From Alphaproteobacteria bacterium (GTDB taxonomy: Bacteria > Pseudomonadota > Alphaproteobacteria > UBA8366 > Aestuariispiraceae), in contig JARGPE010000012.1 of the NCBI GenBank assembly GCA_029212835.1, positions 1-32,200 on the forward strand: a DNA stretch of 32,200 nucleotides, in the 5' to 3' direction. This document shows positions 1-8,538 of the stretch, in pieces (position 1 is the first letter of the stretch; every line of letters starts with the position of its first letter). Made by a program: the position numbers and the translations under genes. The notes below the pieces were generated by a model. It made no database searches, was not told the origin of the DNA, and worked only from the letters and a program-made list of their open reading frames with translations.

Positions 1-242
1 GTAAAGACCTGGCAAAGCCGGTTTTGGACTATCTGAAACGTCGGGGACTCACAGCCGAGCATATAAATCACTCCCGCAGTGGTCACGCTGGCGAGGAGAT
101 TTTGGACATGGCCGATGAAGTCAAGGCAGACCTGATTGTCATGGGCGCCTATGGGCATACATCAGTCCTGGATAAACTTTTCGGATCAGCCAGCCGATAC
201 GTTATCGGCCATTCTGACGTGCCTCTTTTAATGTCACATTAA
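1..242 (+). CDS. Universal stress protein (UspA family), C-terminal part, cut by the window edge
   Basis: The frame is open from the left edge (first full codon at base 3) to TAA at 240-242, so only about the last 79 residues are present. The visible part carries the nucleotide-binding signature of ATP-binding Usp proteins: GAYG, nine residues, then GS (GxxG-x9-G[S/T]), followed by a YVIGHSDVPLLM strand that is typical of the domain end. Preceding residues (EILDMADEVKADLIVMG) match the last alpha/beta unit of the fold. Such proteins are small cytoplasmic stress-response proteins. I cannot tell whether this is a single-domain or tandem-domain member, because the start lies outside the window. 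It is convergent with the antiporter gene, with only ten bases between the two stop codons. Confidence 0.85.
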   Translation, partial: KDLAKPVLDYLKRRGLTAEHINHSRSGHAGEEILDMADEVKADLIVMGAYGHTSVLDKLFGSASRYVIGHSDVPLLMSH

Positions 243-256
243 AACGAATGTTTTAA
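239..256. terminator. AT-rich inverted repeat spanning both stop codons of convergent genes
   Basis: TTAAAAC (239-245), loop GAAT, GTTTTAA (250-256) form a perfect 7-bp stem that contains the stop codons of both the stress protein and the antiporter. It is symmetric, so it could serve both strands. It holds only one G-C pair and lacks a long T tract, so its strength as a terminator is doubtful. Confidence 0.25.
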
Positions 257-1707
257 GCGAAAAACAGGATCGTTATCAGCCCGAACAATGGCACCAAAAT
301 GAAGCCAGACCACAGCATGTAGCCAAAGAAGCTAGGCATTGCGATGCCACGCTCTTCGGCAATTGACCGCACCATAAAGTTTGGCGCATTCCCAATATAG
401 GTATTGGCCCCCATAAACACGGCTCCGGCGGAAATCGCCAATAAGGTATTGGCCATCGGCCCCATCAGTTGTTCCGCATCACCGCCCGCAGTGTTGAAAA
501 ACACCAGATAGGTTGGCGCGTTATCCAGGAAGCTGGACAGGAATCCTGTGGCCCAGAAATACATCGTATTCACGGGTTCGCCATTATGAGTTACCAGAGA
601 TACGACAGGTTCCAGAGCACCAGCTGTGCCCGCTTTCAGGATCGCAATTGCAGGGATAATTGTGATGAAAATCCCGGCAAACAACTTTCCAACCTCAAGG
701 ATCGGGAACCAGCTAAATCCATTCGCATCCCGGCTCTCCCGGGAGGTCAGTATCCAAGACAAAACCGCAATGGCCAGCAAGGCTACATCCCGAACAATAC
801 TCTGCAAATCGATGGCGACATGATAGATGACAAATTCAAGGCCCGGCTTCCAAATGCCAGACACCAGAACCGCTGCCACGACACCACATAATAGAAGAAT
901 ATTAATCCCCCCCTCCAGTCGGATTGGGTGACGGTCCTCCTCAGCCGGTGTTTCAACATGCAAGCCTTCCTGCTTTTCTTTGCGATACAGGAAGCTGTCG
1001 ACAATAAAGTACCCCACCAGCAAAATACTGGCCGCTACCATCATTGGCAGGAACATATGCACCGTCGGCCAGAAGAAGGATACGCCCTTCAAAAAGCCTA
1101 AAAACAGAGGCGGATCACCCAACGGCGTTAAGGACCCACCAATATTAGCGACCAGAAAGATAAAGAAAACAATGGTGTGAACCTTATGTTTACGCTCTTC
1201 ATTAGCGCGGATCAAAGGACGGATTAGTAACATTGCCGCACCGGTTGTCCCCATCAGGCTGGCCACAAAGGTACCAATTAACAGGATGCCTACATTCACA
1301 ATCGGCGAACCCTGCAAATAACCTTTCACCCGCACGCCCCCTGCGACTGTGAACAATGACAGTAACAGAATGATAAAGGGGATGTATTCCAGAGACATCA
1401 CATGAACCAGCTCATACAATGCCAATTCAAAGCCATAAAAAATCGTGAACGGAACCAAGAACAAGAGCGCCCAAAATGCCGAAATCTTCCCAAAATTATG
1501 ATGCCAGATATTGGGAGCTACCAAGGGGAACAGGGCAATCGATAGAAGGATACCAGCAAAAGGGACAACCCAAAGAAGTTGCAAATCCGCACCATTTAAA
1601 TGCGGTTCCCCTGCCCCTGCCGCAAAGGCCGTGCTGAGAAAGGATGTCAGCAGATAAACGACAAGGCCGCCCAATGCGGTGAAACCAATCCTGTTCGAAT
1701 TCAGCAC
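253..1707 (-). CDS. Sodium:proton antiporter / citrate-transporter-like membrane protein (NhaD/CitMHS type)
   Basis: A 484-residue polytopic inner-membrane protein. Family signatures of the ion transporter superfamily are clear: NIGGSLTPLGDPP, TGAAMLLIRPLIRAN, SSFLDNAPTYLVF and GNAPNFMV, the last two resembling the re-entrant substrate-site loops of NhaD/CitM-type carriers. I expect Na+/H+ exchange, although a dicarboxylate or other anion substrate is possible from sequence alone. The open frame extends back to 2013, but no in-frame ATG lies in the extension, which overlaps the neighbouring MFS gene. I therefore use GTG at 1705-1707, preceded by a GAGAGGG Shine-Dalgarno sequence. The N-terminus then reads as a hydrophobic segment ending AFAA, which could be a signal sequence or first membrane helix. 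It lies downstream of the MFS gene with about 95 bases between and is possibly co-transcribed. Confidence 0.8.
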   Translation of the reverse strand: MLNSNRIGFTALGGLVVYLLTSFLSTAFAAGAGEPHLNGADLQLLWVVPFAGILLSIALFPLVAPNIWHHNFGKISAFWALLFLVPFTIFYGFELALYELVHVMSLEYIPFIILLLSLFTVAGGVRVKGYLQGSPIVNVGILLIGTFVASLMGTTGAAMLLIRPLIRANEERKHKVHTIVFFIFLVANIGGSLTPLGDPPLFLGFLKGVSFFWPTVHMFLPMMVAASILLVGYFIVDSFLYRKEKQEGLHVETPAEEDRHPIRLEGGINILLLCGVVAAVLVSGIWKPGLEFVIYHVAIDLQSIVRDVALLAIAVLSWILTSRESRDANGFSWFPILEVGKLFAGIFITIIPAIAILKAGTAGALEPVVSLVTHNGEPVNTMYFWATGFLSSFLDNAPTYLVFFNTAGGDAEQLMGPMANTLLAISAGAVFMGANTYIGNAPNFMVRSIAEERGIAMPSFFGYMLWSGFILVPLFGLITILFFA

Positions 1708-1802
1708 TGCTTTATTACCCTCTCGACCGTTGTTTCTGGTCGCGCCTCCCCGGTGGGCGCTTATATGATGGTCTTTGTGTCTAATACCCTTGTACCGATA
1801 TA

Positions 1803-3077
1803 TCAAGCCGACCGGGTTGAGGCTTCTCGTTCTGCATTTTCTTCCTCTAGGCTGGGCGATGCATCGGAGCGTGGATCCAGTTCCACCGCCGCTGGTGTTG
1901 ATTTTGGCACCGGTTGAAAGCCTTCCCCCATTGGCTCCGCACGCCCTGGACGTTGGCGCATCCGAAACAGGATATAAAAACCCATTCCACCATGCACGGA
2001 TGCAGTCCACCAAAAGAGGGAATGATAATCAAATATATCCATTAGGGTCGCTGCTGGCAGTGCACCAATCAGGGCCCCCACCCCATACAACAGCAATAAC
2101 CCGCCGCTGGTGGATACAAAATCCTCTGGCTCGGCGCGATCCCCAGCATGGGCAACCAGAATAGCGTAAATGGACTGAGCAAAAGCGCCATAGATGGCTG
2201 CAACGGCAAGCGTCAGAAAAATCCCGTTAATAAACGATAGAGTCAGGCCAAGGATTGCCGCGCCAAAGAAGCAAATCAGGACAGGAATGCGTCGGTCCAA
2301 TTTATCCGACAACCATCCAATAGGCCATTGCAGGATCGCATTACCCAGAATAACCGCAGTGATGAACATACCAACCGATTGTGTCGAAAGGCCTGCGCCC
2401 TGCGCATAGAGCGGGGATAAGCTCCAGAAGGCCCCATTTGCAAGGCCGACCCCTAAACATCCCAGTGTCGCCACAGGTGATGTGCGGTAAAGCGGGCCCA
2501 GTTTTAGTTTGGCCGTTCGCAACGGGGCTGGCGTCTGTGATGTGGTCAGGGCAATTGGCACCAGGGACAAACAAACCACAATGGACGCGACCATAAACAG
2601 CGTCGAATCCTTTGCAGGAACGAAGAAAAATAACTGTTGGCTGGCGATTTGTGCCCCGATGTAACACAACGTGTATATCGCCAGGACGCGTCCACGATTT
2701 GACACACCGGCTCGTTCGTTCAGCCAGCTTTCCACAACCATGATCAGCCCCGCGCCGACCACACCGTAGATAAATCGAAAACCAATCCATGCGACCGGAT
2801 TTAAGAACAGGATGAAACACAGGCTGCTGCTGGCTGCGATTGCCGCCATGGCCCCAAAGGCACGAATATGCCCTACCCGTCTAACCAACCAGGGCGTTAG
2901 CTGGCATCCCAGAATGAAGCCGATAAAATAACCGGTCCCCATGCCGCCAACAAACAGCGCACTGAAGCCTTCCTGTCCTGCACGCACCGGTAACAAAGTT
3001 CCCATCAGGGTATTGCCGCCGTACAGCAGTGCTATGCTGGAGAGTAATGCAAAAAAGGACCCGAAGAGTCCGGGCAT
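1803..3077 (-). CDS. MFS transporter, YcaD-like
   Basis: A 424-residue major facilitator with about 12 hydrophobic segments. The loop after helix 2 (TPWLVRRVGHIRAFG) and the helix 4-5 region VESWLNERAGVSNRGRVLAIY match the YcaD-like subfamily of MFS proteins (E. coli YcaD), whose substrates are unknown. The second half repeats the MFS pattern (IGWLSDKLDRR). The C-terminal tail after the last helix is about 50 residues, acidic and proline-rich (roughly EELDPRSDASPSLEEE), and probably cytoplasmic. The start is well supported: AAGGAG lies six to seven bases before ATG at 3075-3077. A perfect dyad GTTACTGTAAC sits upstream at 3113-3123 and might be part of a promoter or operator, though nothing else supports that. 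The exported or imported compound cannot be predicted. Confidence 0.85.
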   Translation of the reverse strand: MPGLFGSFFALLSSIALLYGGNTLMGTLLPVRAGQEGFSALFVGGMGTGYFIGFILGCQLTPWLVRRVGHIRAFGAMAAIAASSSLCFILFLNPVAWIGFRFIYGVVGAGLIMVVESWLNERAGVSNRGRVLAIYTLCYIGAQIASQQLFFFVPAKDSTLFMVASIVVCLSLVPIALTTSQTPAPLRTAKLKLGPLYRTSPVATLGCLGVGLANGAFWSLSPLYAQGAGLSTQSVGMFITAVILGNAILQWPIGWLSDKLDRRIPVLICFFGAAILGLTLSFINGIFLTLAVAAIYGAFAQSIYAILVAHAGDRAEPEDFVSTSGGLLLLYGVGALIGALPAATLMDIFDYHSLFWWTASVHGGMGFYILFRMRQRPGRAEPMGEGFQPVPKSTPAAVELDPRSDASPSLEEENAEREASTRSA

Positions 3078-3168
3078 AAAAAACTCCTTACCGAAATGGG
3101 AAACCCCACGACGTTACTGTAACCAATGAAAATGGATATGGGAAAGACTTAGCTGACGGCCTGCGACA

Positions 3169-3684
3169 TTATCCCTGACGCAGGACAGGCTTTGCCGTAG
3201 GAGTCCATTTTCGCAAAATTCGACCATCTGACGTTTTGACCTGAGATTTAGGCTCTGGCTTTTGCGTGAAGTGTTGCGCGATCTGTTCAAAGGGAATCAC
3301 GGTCCCGACTTCCTTGCGATAGGCGCGCCGGTATACGTCATTATAGGTCATCATACGATTGAGGTAATCCGCAGAATGGTGGCCATATTTGCTCCAAATC
3401 CGATTCAGAAAATTATCGGCCACAGGCACCATCTTGCGCATCATGATCTGTGGGCGGCTGTCTTCAAAGGCATGAAAAACAGTCGGTTCAGTCGGGCCGG
3501 TTTCCTCAGCAACAAAGGTGGCAGGCATCAACATACGGCCATGATTTTCCGCCGCATACAGGCCTTGGGCAATCCACAACAATCGTTGCAATTTCTGCGC
3601 GGGCATATGCTTGTCGTCGCGGCGCGATTGGTCAAAAAACCACAGCGCCACGTCCAAGGCAGAGGGAACAACCGGTACTGTCAT
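3169..3684 (-). CDS. Panacea / DUF4065 (SocA-like) domain protein
   Basis: A 171-residue soluble protein. The pattern ALDVALWFFDQ, then MPAQKLQRLLWIAQGLYAA, AEETGPTEPTVFHAF and YNDVYRRAYRKE follows the Panacea (DUF4065) fold. Its hallmark is the 'KLQ(K/R)LL-(Y/W)-AQG' helix and a 'GP' turn before a helix. Known relatives include the Caulobacter SocA proteolytic adaptor and the broadly used Panacea antitoxins (PanA), which neutralise varied toxins, as well as phage GepA-like proteins. No small toxin gene lies beside it: the flanks are the MFS gene (same strand, 84 bases away) and divergent coxG. A free-standing adaptor or regulatory role is therefore more likely than a toxin-antitoxin pair. 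The C-terminal 30 residues are basic and probably disordered. The domain assignment is by recognition of motifs, without a search. Confidence 0.65.
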   Translation of the reverse strand: MTVPVVPSALDVALWFFDQSRRDDKHMPAQKLQRLLWIAQGLYAAENHGRMLMPATFVAEETGPTEPTVFHAFEDSRPQIMMRKMVPVADNFLNRIWSKYGHHSADYLNRMMTYNDVYRRAYRKEVGTVIPFEQIAQHFTQKPEPKSQVKTSDGRILRKWTPTAKPVLRQG

Positions 3685-3801
3685 GCCTTATTCGTCTCCC
3701 GATTTTCAAATCCGTTCCAGATTGGTATAGCAAATGGGGTGCCAAGTGGCGATATTCATGAGAAGAACGAATGAACGCGACGAAATGAAAGGGAATATCT
3801 G

Positions 3802-4566
3802 ATGGAAATGACTGGCGAGTATCGAATTCCGGCGGCGCGTGAAACCGTATGGGAAGCCCTGAACGATCCAGAAGTTCTGAAAGCCTGCATTGCGGGCTGC
3901 CAATCCCTGGATCGTACCGATGAAGGAGGCTTTGAAGCCACGGTGAAGGCCAAGGTTGGCCCTGTCAGCGCGACCTTCAAAGGGGCGGTTCGACTGGAAA
4001 ATGTTAACGCGCCCGAAAGCTATACCATTGTTGGCGAAGGCAAGGGCGGCGCGGCCGGCTTTGCCAAGGGCGGTGCAGATGTGAAGCTCGTTGAAGACGG
4101 CAGTGACACAATCCTAACCTATATCGTGAATGCTCAGGTCGGCGGCAAATTAGCGCAGATCGGTGCTCGGTTGGTCGATTCGACAGCCAAGAAATATGCA
4201 ACAGACTTTTTTGATAAGTTCGTTGTCATCGCGAAAGAACGTGATTCCGGTGCAACAGATGCGACGGTTACCCCATCGGACGCGGCACCGGAAGAGCCAA
4301 CTCAGGCGGCAGCGTCTGGGACTGCGGAAATGCACCAACCAGAAGAAGAACAACCACCCCGACCTGCCCCACAAAAGCCTGAAACCGTGGATAGGGACGC
4401 CATCAAGGCCGATGCAAAACGGGCCGCTGTAGACGCTGTTCACAAGCAAACGGCGAAGCGCTGGGGACTGACCCCAATGCAATGGATCATGATCCTGGTC
4501 TTGATCATGCTGGGCCTATCCTTGGTTTTCGGGAATGATGCACAAATGCCCGGCACCGGAAAATAA
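3802..4566 (+). CDS. coxG: Carbon monoxide dehydrogenase subunit G (CoxG), SRPBCC domain with membrane anchor
   Basis: A 254-residue protein. Residues 1 to about 145 form the SRPBCC/START-like CoxG fold: EYRIPAARETVWEALNDP and the internal KAKVGPVSATFKG and GGAAGFAKGGADVKL segments are characteristic. Next comes a linker of roughly 70 residues rich in Glu, Pro and Ala, then one transmembrane helix at about 226-244 (MQWIMILVLIMLGLSLVFG) with a short tail. In CO dehydrogenase systems CoxG helps recruit the soluble enzyme to the membrane and has been implicated in passing electrons to quinone. The tail helix here suits that role. ATG at 3802 follows an AAAGGGA Shine-Dalgarno. It is divergent from the Panacea gene and 163 bases upstream of coxS, so it may have its own promoter or head the coxGSLM unit. 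Confidence 0.9.
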   Translation: MEMTGEYRIPAARETVWEALNDPEVLKACIAGCQSLDRTDEGGFEATVKAKVGPVSATFKGAVRLENVNAPESYTIVGEGKGGAAGFAKGGADVKLVEDGSDTILTYIVNAQVGGKLAQIGARLVDSTAKKYATDFFDKFVVIAKERDSGATDATVTPSDAAPEEPTQAAASGTAEMHQPEEEQPPRPAPQKPETVDRDAIKADAKRAAVDAVHKQTAKRWGLTPMQWIMILVLIMLGLSLVFGNDAQMPGTGK

Positions 4567-4623
4567 GTCACCAAGCATGGATTTTTACAGCGGTCCTGCT
4601 TGTCATCATGAATTCACAATATC

Positions 4624-4647
4624 GCGGTCTCAACCGGTCTTGACCGC
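4624..4647. promoter_or_regulatory. Interrupted 24-bp dyad in the coxG-coxS gap, overlapping a -35-like hexamer
   Basis: The pattern is GCGGTC, three bases, ACCGGT (itself palindromic), three bases, GACCGC. The outer and central arms are perfectly symmetric; only the two 3-base spacers break symmetry. The right half overlaps TTGACC (4640-4645), a plausible -35 hexamer. An operator is a reasonable reading and a structured leader is an alternative. No T tract follows, so it is not an intrinsic terminator. Confidence 0.35.
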
Positions 4648-4680
4648 ACGCGCCGTCGGTTACACACTCATTGGTAAGAA

Positions 4681-4700
4681 CATGGCTCGTTATAGCCATG
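4681..4700. promoter_or_regulatory. Perfect 7-bp stem hairpin in the coxS leader
   Basis: CATGGCT (4681-4687), loop CGTTAT, AGCCATG (4694-4700) is a perfect inverted repeat ending 15 bases before the coxS Shine-Dalgarno (GGGAGGA, 4716-4722). It could be a second operator half-site, an mRNA stabilising hairpin or a processing site between coxG and coxSLM transcripts. Function is inferred from position only. Confidence 0.3.
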
Positions 4701-4729
4701 CATATCACGTCATAAGGGAGGATTAATCT

Positions 4730-5218
4730 ATGCCATCCGTTTCAATGACGGTGAACGGGAAGCAAGTATCAGGCACTGTTGAGCCCCGGACTCTGCTCGT
4801 CCAATTCATCCGCGAAAATCTGCATCTGACAGGAACTCATGTCGGTTGTGACACCAGCCAATGTGGTGCCTGTGTGGTTCATGTAGATGGCGCCTCGGTC
4901 AAATCCTGTGCAATGCTGGCCATCGAAGCCGATGGCTCCACGGTCACCACAATTGAAGGTCTGGCGGGTGATGGAGATGTTCTTCATCCGATGCAGGAGG
5001 CTTTTCGCGACAATCATGGACTGCAATGTGGCTTCTGTACGCCAGGCATGGTGATGAGCGCGATTGATCTGGTAAACAACAATCCCGCGCCGTCTGAGCA
5101 TGAAATCAGGGACTGGCTGGAAGGCAATATCTGTCGCTGTACCGGCTATCATAACATCGTCAAATCAATCACCGCTGGTGCGGCCGCAATGAAAGGCCAA
5201 AAGGCTGCCGCAGAGTAG
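4730..5218 (+). CDS. coxS: CO dehydrogenase-type small subunit, [2Fe-2S] protein
   Basis: A 162-residue iron-sulfur subunit of the xanthine oxidase/molybdenum hydroxylase family. The N-terminal plant-type ferredoxin cluster is held by C40, C45, C48 and C60 ([13 protein letters not shown]...SC). The C-terminal four-helix domain cluster is held by C100, C103, C135 and C137 (CGFCTPGM and CRCTGYHN). Together they relay electrons from the molybdenum site in CoxL to FAD in CoxM. The length is normal for the family. ATG at 4730 is well placed after GGGAGGA. The gene order S-L-M that starts here is the one described for form II (putative) CO dehydrogenases; form I clusters run M-S-L. Confidence 0.95.
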   Translation: MPSVSMTVNGKQVSGTVEPRTLLVQFIRENLHLTGTHVGCDTSQCGACVVHVDGASVKSCAMLAIEADGSTVTTIEGLAGDGDVLHPMQEAFRDNHGLQCGFCTPGMVMSAIDLVNNNPAPSEHEIRDWLEGNICRCTGYHNIVKSITAGAAAMKGQKAAAE

Positions 5219-5317
5219 TCACAGGATTATCCGCGCGCCTTAAGAGGGCTTATCAAGAGCTCCGGCGCCGCAATCAGGCAGTCCCGCATAGACGGGATCA
5301 CCCAAGGGAGAAACGTC

Positions 5318-7693
5318 ATGAGTGCAACTGGGATCGGCGCCTCTGTGAAGCGCAAAGAAGATTTCCGTTTTCTAACCGGACGCGGCAATTACACTGACGA
5401 TATCAACCAACCCAATCAGACATATGCCTATATCCTGCGCAGCCCCCATGCCCATGCGAAAATCAAGGGCATTGATACGGCCGCTGCAAAATCGGCCTCT
5501 GGCGTTGTTGCGGTCTTCACGGGCGAAGACATGCAGGTTGGCTCCATCCCCTGCGGATGGGGGGTCAACAATAAAGACGGCAGCCCAATGAATGAGCCGT
5601 TCCACCCTGCCCTGGCCCAGGGCAAGGTCCGCCATGTTGGCGATCAGGTCGCCGTCGTTATCGCTGAGACCTATTCCCAAGCAAAAGACGCAGCAGAATT
5701 AATCGAAGTTGATTATGAAGAGCTGCCTGCTGTCACCAATTCGGAAAAGGCCATCGCGCCCGGTGCACCGCTGGTCCATGACGACGCCGCCCCCAACAAC
5801 ATGTGCTATGACTGGGAATTGGGGGACGAGGCGGAAGTGGATGCGGAATTTAAAAATGCCGCCCATGTCGTATCGATTGATCTGACCAATAACCGACTTG
5901 TCCCGAACGCCATGGAGCCCCGCGCCGCCATTGGTGATTACAACAAAGGGACTGGTGAATATACACTCTACACCACCAGCCAGAACCCTCATGTCATTCG
6001 GCTGTTAATGGGCGCTTTCGTGCTGCAATTGCCGGAGCATAAACTGCGCGTTGTTGCCCCTGACGTGGGCGGTGGGTTCGGGTCCAAAATTTATCACTAT
6101 GCCGAGGAAGCGATTGTCACCTGGGCAGCCGGAAAGGTGCGCCGCCCGATCAAATGGACGGCAGAACGCTCCGAAAGTTTCCTATCAGATGCCCATGGGC
6201 GGGATCACATCTCCCATGCCGATCTGGCGTTGGACAAGGACGGGAAGTTCCTGGGCCTTAAGGTCTATACAAAGGCAAATATGGGGGCTTATCTCTCCAC
6301 CTTCTCCACCTGTGTGCCTACATATCTGTATGCCACATTATTGGCGGGCGTATATACAACGCCGAAAATCTACGTCAATGTGAAGGCGATTTTCACCAAT
6401 ACCGTGCCGGTCGATGCCTATCGTGGCGCGGGCCGTCCAGAGGCAACTTACCTGCTGGAGCGTCTGGTGACCAAGGCCGCCAAGCAATTGGGCATGGATC
6501 AGGTCGCCATTCGTCAGAAAAATTTCATTCCCGCAGACGCCTTCCCCTATCAGACCCCGGTCGCCCTGCAATATGACAGTGGTAACTATGAGGCGACGCT
6601 GAAAAAGGCGATGGAACTGTCGAAATGGGATGAATTCCCGCAACGGAAAGCAGAGGCTGCCAAACGCGGTAAGCTGCGTGGTATTGGGATTTCGACCTAT
6701 CTGGAAGCCTGTGGTATCGCCCCATCTGCGGTTGTTGGTTCATTGGGTGCACGGGCAGGTCTGTTCGAATCTGCCAATGTGCGAGTCCACCCGACTGGCT
6801 CTGTCTCGATCTATACAGGGTCGCACAGCCATGGTCAGGGACACGAGACGACATTTGCACAATTGGTCTCAGAAACCCTCGGTATCCCCTTGGAAAATAT
6901 CAATATTGAGCATGGGGATACGAATCGGATCGCCTTCGGGATGGGCACCTATGGGTCCCGCTCTCTCGCCGTAGGCGGTGAGGCAATCATGAAGGCGCTT
7001 GGCAAAGTGGTCGACAAGGCCAGTAAGATTGCGGCGCACTTAATGGAAGCTTCCGTCGAGGATGTTGAGTTCAAGGATGGCAAATTTACAGTGGCCGGCA
7101 CGGATAAAGAAGTTGATTTCGGAACCGTGGCGCTGACCGCCTATGTTCCGCACAACTATCCGCACGAAACGCTGGAGCCGGGTCTGGAAGAAAACGCGTT
7201 CTACGATCCAATGAATTTCACTTATCCGGGCGGATGCCATATCTGCGAGGTAGAGATCGATCCGGATACCGGAACGACCCAGATTGTCGGCATGACTGCC
7301 GTCGATGACGTTGGACGCGTTATCAATCCAATGATCGTTGAAGGTCAGATCCATGGCGGTCTGGCTCAAGGCATTGGGCAGGCCTTGCTGGAATCCTGTG
7401 AATATGACGACAGCGGTCAGCTTACGTCCGGGTCTTACATGGACTATTGCATGCCCCGGGCGGATAATCTGCCTAACTTCATGGCAACAACGGAATCGAC
7501 CCTATGCGCCCACAATTCCCTGGGCGTGAAGGGCTGTGGTGAAGTTGGTGCGATCGGCTCTCCACCCGCGGTAATCAATGCCGTTTTGGATGCATTGCAT
7601 GAATTGGGGGTTGAAGATATCTCCATGCCTGCAACACCGCAGAAAATATGGCAGGCAATTCAGGCCGCCTCAATGCCTGCCGCGGCCGAATAA
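5318..7693 (+). CDS. coxL: Form II CO dehydrogenase-type molybdenum hydroxylase, large subunit
   Basis: A 791-residue molybdopterin-binding catalytic subunit of the xanthine oxidase family. The diagnostic active-site loop is AYRGAGR at residues 367-373, the form II signature. Form I CO dehydrogenases have AYxCSFR, whose cysteine carries the bimetallic Cu-S-Mo centre; here glycine (G370) stands in the cysteine position. The catalytic glutamate of the family is present as E742 in [13 protein letters not shown]. Other cofactor-contact segments include [11 protein letters not shown] and [15 protein letters not shown]. The fold and partners are certain, but the substrate is not: form II enzymes have been proposed to oxidise CO poorly or to hydroxylate other small molecules. 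A GGGAGAAACGTC leader precedes the ATG. The 99-base gap from coxS holds a small hairpin, TCCCG (5282-5286) pairing with CGGGA (5293-5297). Confidence 0.93.
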   Translation: MSATGIGASVKRKEDFRFLTGRGNYTDDINQPNQTYAYILRSPHAHAKIKGIDTAAAKSASGVVAVFTGEDMQVGSIPCGWGVNNKDGSPMNEPFHPALAQGKVRHVGDQVAVVIAETYSQAKDAAELIEVDYEELPAVTNSEKAIAPGAPLVHDDAAPNNMCYDWELGDEAEVDAEFKNAAHVVSIDLTNNRLVPNAMEPRAAIGDYNKGTGEYTLYTTSQNPHVIRLLMGAFVLQLPEHKLRVVAPDVGGGFGSKIYHYAEEAIVTWAAGKVRRPIKWTAERSESFLSDAHGRDHISHADLALDKDGKFLGLKVYTKANMGAYLSTFSTCVPTYLYATLLAGVYTTPKIYVNVKAIFTNTVPVDAYRGAGRPEATYLLERLVTKAAKQLGMDQVAIRQKNFIPADAFPYQTPVALQYDSGNYEATLKKAMELSKWDEFPQRKAEAAKRGKLRGIGISTYLEACGIAPSAVVGSLGARAGLFESANVRVHPTGSVSIYTGSHSHGQGHETTFAQLVSETLGIPLENINIEHGDTNRIAFGMGTYGSRSLAVGGEAIMKALGKVVDKASKIAAHLMEASVEDVEFKDGKFTVAGTDKEVDFGTVALTAYVPHNYPHETLEPGLEENAFYDPMNFTYPGGCHICEVEIDPDTGTTQIVGMTAVDDVGRVINPMIVEGQIHGGLAQGIGQALLESCEYDDSGQLTSGSYMDYCMPRADNLPNFMATTESTLCAHNSLGVKGCGEVGAIGSPPAVINAVLDALHELGVEDISMPATPQKIWQAIQAASMPAAAE

Positions 7694-7722
7694 GCCCGGC
7701 GCGGATAGAAAGGAAGACAAAC

Positions 7723-8511
7723 ATGTACGAATTTTCCTATCACAAACCTAGCTCTGTCGCCGATGCGGCAAAGGCCATGGGCTCGGCGGATGACCCAAAA
7801 ATCTTGGCAGGCGGGCAAACCCTGCTGCCAACAATGAAGCAACGCCTCGCCTCCCCCAGTGATGTCGTCTCCTTGCGAGGATGCCGTGATTTGGTTGGGA
7901 TCTCCTCAGATGGATCAACCCTGACCATCGGGGCAATGACGACCCATGCCGCGGTTGCGGCCTCTGGGGATGTCCAAAAGGCAATCCCGGCTTTGGCCGC
8001 GCTGGCGGGCAATATCGGTGACGCCCAAGTGCGCAACCGAGGCACGATCGGTGGATCACTGGCCAATAATGATCCAGCTGCGGATTATCCCTCGGCGGCT
8101 TTGGCTCTGGGGGCAACCATTGTCACAACCAAGCGGGAATTATCAGCCGATAATTTCTTCACGGGCATGTTTGAAACCGCCTTGGAAGAAGATGAAATCA
8201 TTACCTCCATCCGCTTCCCGGTGCCGCAGGCCGCCGCCTATGCAAAGTTTGACAATCCTGCCTCTCGCTATGCTCTGGTCGGTGTATTCTTTGCAAAGAC
8301 TTCGGACGGTCCCCGCGTAGCCGTGACGGGCGCGTCCCAAGGCGGTGTATTCCGAGCAAAAGATATTGAGGAACAGATTGCCGCCGGGAAAACCCCGGAC
8401 AGCAGCGGTATCGCCGAAAACAGCCTGAACGCCGATATCCACGCCACTGCTGCCTATCGCAAGCATCTGATCGGTGTTATGGCCAAACGTGCTGTTGCGG
8501 CGGCTGGTTGA
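7723..8511 (+). CDS. coxM: CO dehydrogenase-type medium subunit, FAD-binding
   Basis: A 262-residue flavoprotein subunit. The two FAD pyrophosphate-binding motifs of the CoxM family are visible: AGGQT (residues 29-33, family consensus AGGxS/T) and TIGGS (108-112, inside RNRGTIGGSLANNDPAADYP). The C-terminal third matches the CO_deh_flav_C domain. It accepts electrons from the CoxS clusters and passes them to the respiratory chain. The open frame runs 25 codons further upstream, but that stretch overlaps the end of coxL in another frame. ATG at 7723 has an AGGAAG Shine-Dalgarno at 7711-7716 and begins the family-typical MYxFxYHKP, so it is preferred. The gene sits 29 bases after coxL and is followed by a strong terminator. 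Confidence 0.92.
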   Translation: MYEFSYHKPSSVADAAKAMGSADDPKILAGGQTLLPTMKQRLASPSDVVSLRGCRDLVGISSDGSTLTIGAMTTHAAVAASGDVQKAIPALAALAGNIGDAQVRNRGTIGGSLANNDPAADYPSAALALGATIVTTKRELSADNFFTGMFETALEEDEIITSIRFPVPQAAAYAKFDNPASRYALVGVFFAKTSDGPRVAVTGASQGGVFRAKDIEEQIAAGKTPDSSGIAENSLNADIHATAAYRKHLIGVMAKRAVAAAG

Positions 8512-8538
8512 TCCGATCACAAGATCATTTAAGAAGCG

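Noticed and set aside
1708-2013. Upstream extension of the antiporter frame (about 102 residues)
   Set aside because: It overlaps the end of the MFS gene in another frame, reads as low-quality Arg/Gly/Ser-rich sequence, and a GTG with a good Shine-Dalgarno at 1705-1707 gives a family-like start.
2341-2820. 159-codon minus-strand frame inside the MFS gene
   Set aside because: It lies entirely within a convincing 12-helix transporter on the same strand in another frame.
3113-3123. GTTACTGTAAC dyad upstream of the MFS gene
   Set aside because: It is perfect but only 11 bp, without promoter hexamers around it; too little to call an operator.
3169-3801. A toxin-antitoxin or defence module around the Panacea protein
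   Set aside because: No second small gene with a Shine-Dalgarno accompanies it; the antisense frames there are shadows.
4535-4726. 63-codon plus-strand frame across the coxG-coxS gap
   Set aside because: It starts inside coxG, has no recognisable domain, and the region is better explained by two dyads and the coxS leader.
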